Of a stretch of 64,000 nucleotides of DNA, positions 62,937 through 64,000 are shown piece after piece. Origin of the DNA: Thermobacillus xylanilyticus (GTDB lineage Bacteria > Bacillota > Bacilli > Paenibacillales > Paenibacillaceae); assembly GCF_907165215.1 (NCBI RefSeq), contig NZ_CAJRAY010000083.1, positions 1-64,000 of the forward strand, read 5' to 3'. The position numbers and the translations under genes were made by a program. Under the pieces are notes generated by a model. The model made no database searches, was not told the origin of the DNA, and saw only the letters and a list, made by a program, of their open reading frames with translations. Numbering within the stretch: position 1 is the first letter of the stretch; the number at the start of each line of letters is the position of its first letter.

Positions 62937-63275
62937 ATGGCGGGAAGAAAAGGATGGCTGGCTCTGCTTCTGCTCGCCGTCGGACTGACCGCATGCGGCG
63001 GAGGCGGCGGGAACGGGACGGGGCAGGGAAAGGCGGACGAGGCGGACCGGGTGGCAGCCGAAGGAGAGCGGCTGTACATGAACCGGTGCATGTCCTGCCA
63101 TGGCGGCGAACTGGAAGGGGGCTTCGGCCCGGAGCTGCGGAATGTCGGGGAGCGGATGAGCAGGGAAGAGTTCATCGCCGTGGTCCGGGACGGCAGGAAC
63201 ACCATGCCGGCGTTCAGGGACCGGCTGACGGATGACGAGATCGGGGCGATCATCGATTGGCTGGACAAGCAATGA
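62937..63275 (+). CDS. Small cytochrome c lipoprotein
   Basis: The 112-residue protein has a lipobox ending LTAC (Cys20), a Gly-rich linker, the heme motif CMSCH (51-55) and an axial Met in TMPAF. Size and design match c550/c551-type cytochromes of Bacillus that carry electrons to terminal oxidases at the outer membrane face. ATG 62937 follows AAGGGGGAG at 6 nt; the ATG seven codons upstream lacks a site. Confidence 0.92.
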   Translation: MAGRKGWLALLLLAVGLTACGGGGGNGTGQGKADEADRVAAEGERLYMNRCMSCHGGELEGGFGPELRNVGERMSREEFIAVVRDGRNTMPAFRDRLTDDEIGAIIDWLDKQ

Positions 63276-63301
63276 CAGCGGACAAGCGTCCGCTGTCATT
63301 G
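63270..63301. terminator. Hairpin terminator shared by convergent genes
   Basis: A perfect 14-bp stem (63270-63283 with 63288-63301) and a 4-nt loop sit between the cytochrome stop and the AraC stop. T-runs are weak (CTTTAT), but the stem is strong in both directions. Confidence 0.75.
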
Positions 63302-63303
63302 CT

Positions 63304-64000
63304 TTATCGGCTTGCCGGGCCGACCGCCGCTTGCCGGTAGGCGGCCGGCGGCTGCCCGAGGACGGCCTTGAAGTCCTTGATGAAATGCGCCTGGTCGAAA
63401 TAGCCGAGCTGCAAGGCCAGCTCCGTGAGCGACGTCGAGGCGTCCTTCTCGATCCGCTCCGCCGCTTCCTGCAGCCGGAACCGGCGGATCACCCATTTCG
63501 GCGTGACCCCGACATGGCGCTGGAACAGGCGCTGCAGCTGCCGGATCGACAGCCCGGTCAGCTCGCAGAGCTGCTCCACCCGGACGACGGATCGGTCGCG
63601 CATCACCTGCTCCACGATGCGCGCCGCCTGTTCGGCCTGCGCGTCGGGACCGGGCAGGCGCGCGAGCAGGAAGTCCTCCGCCTGCCGCGCCATCGCTTCG
63701 TCATCGCCCGCGTCCAGCACCGCATCCATCCATCCGGAAGCCGCCGGGCCGAACAGATCGGCTGCCGGAATCGTCCTCCCGGTCAGGCGGGAGACATCGT
63801 CCCGCCAGAACGGGTGGAAGCAGCCCGCGCGGAACTTGACGCCCAGCACGCGGCACGCTCCGCGCAGCACGCGCACGAACGGCCGCTTCGTGACGCCGTA
63901 GATGAGCGCCCGGCGTCCGTCGACATCGTGCTCGAACGCGAGGTGGACATTCGGATAGGACAAGATCCGCTGGGTGTACGACTCGCCGGGGGGAAGATTG
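63304..64000 (-). CDS. AraC family regulator, partial at the window edge
   Basis: The C-terminal AraC domain is complete (LCELTGLSIRQLQRLFQRHV, LALQLGYFDQAHFIKDFKAV, GQPPAAYR). The frame stays open to the right edge and reads LPPGESYTQRILSYPNVHLA, as in the sensing domain of AraC regulators of this length, so the gene starts beyond 64000. The TTG at 63963 is not the true start. Target unknown. Confidence 0.88.
   Translation of the reverse strand, partial: NLPPGESYTQRILSYPNVHLAFEHDVDGRRALIYGVTKRPFVRVLRGACRVLGVKFRAGCFHPFWRDDVSRLTGRTIPAADLFGPAASGWMDAVLDAGDDEAMARQAEDFLLARLPGPDAQAEQAARIVEQVMRDRSVVRVEQLCELTGLSIRQLQRLFQRHVGVTPKWVIRRFRLQEAAERIEKDASTSLTELALQLGYFDQAHFIKDFKAVLGQPPAAYRQAAVGPASR

Overview
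The window looks like a chromosome segment of a high-GC, endospore-forming Gram-positive of the Paenibacillaceae (Paenibacillus/Cohnella type). The signs are strong AGGAGG-type ribosome binding sites, many GTG/TTG starts, three carbohydrate ABC importers of the CUT1 class, two YesM/YesN-type two-component pairs, a CcpA-like cre site and a gerA-type spore germination operon. There are no tRNA or rRNA genes. Species assignment is inference.

Layout. 1-3186 is an AT-richer, probably acquired locus. It starts with the outer end of an IS21-like element that truncates a cysteine-rich secreted protein gene. An intact paralogue follows, then a thioredoxin-like lipoprotein and an ABC ATPase/permease pair. 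This is the best candidate for an undescribed system: a disulfide-rich, halocin-C8-like peptide with its redox helper and transporter. 3210-12915 is a polysaccharide-use cluster: binding protein, two permeases, type-B carboxylesterase, six-hairpin glycosidase-like protein, AraC regulator and CE1-like esterase, with an exact cre match upstream. 12916-14127 holds gene debris and a BlaI repressor with a truncated BlaR1-like partner. 14307-20515 is a second sugar importer with its own YesM/YesN pair.

20581-25121 holds small regulatory modules: a TetR gene with two palindromic operators, an MBL hydrolase, a YjbR protein, an MFS exporter, an SDR and an HxlR regulator. 25165-34216 runs from an OmpR/EnvZ-type pair to a multicopper oxidase, an MFS protein and two ABC transporters of the half-transporter type that may move a metal-chelate or similar compound. 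34380-34707 is a tandem array of seven 51-bp units, each centred on a palindrome. It lies just upstream of a 1070-residue phospholipase-D/SF2 helicase/DUF3427-type protein with a 64-residue overlapping partner, which is a second candidate system (probably defence).

38560-52105 is a galactoside/glycoside region: AraC regulator, GH42, LplB/LplC-type permeases, binding protein, YesM/YesN pair, then a GntR-LacI hybrid repressor divergent from a GH2 enzyme. A HEPN/MNT toxin-antitoxin pair follows. 53333-58861 encodes a fused LivH-LivM permease (apparently frameshifted at its 5' end), LivG, LivF, an acyl-CoA dehydrogenase-like flavoprotein and a VOC protein, with no binding protein nearby. 58869-62785 is a germinant receptor operon in the order A-C-small-B on the minus strand. 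The window ends with a small cytochrome c lipoprotein and a partial AraC regulator that runs off the right edge.

Limits: all family names come from reading the translated sequence and motifs. No database search was run.
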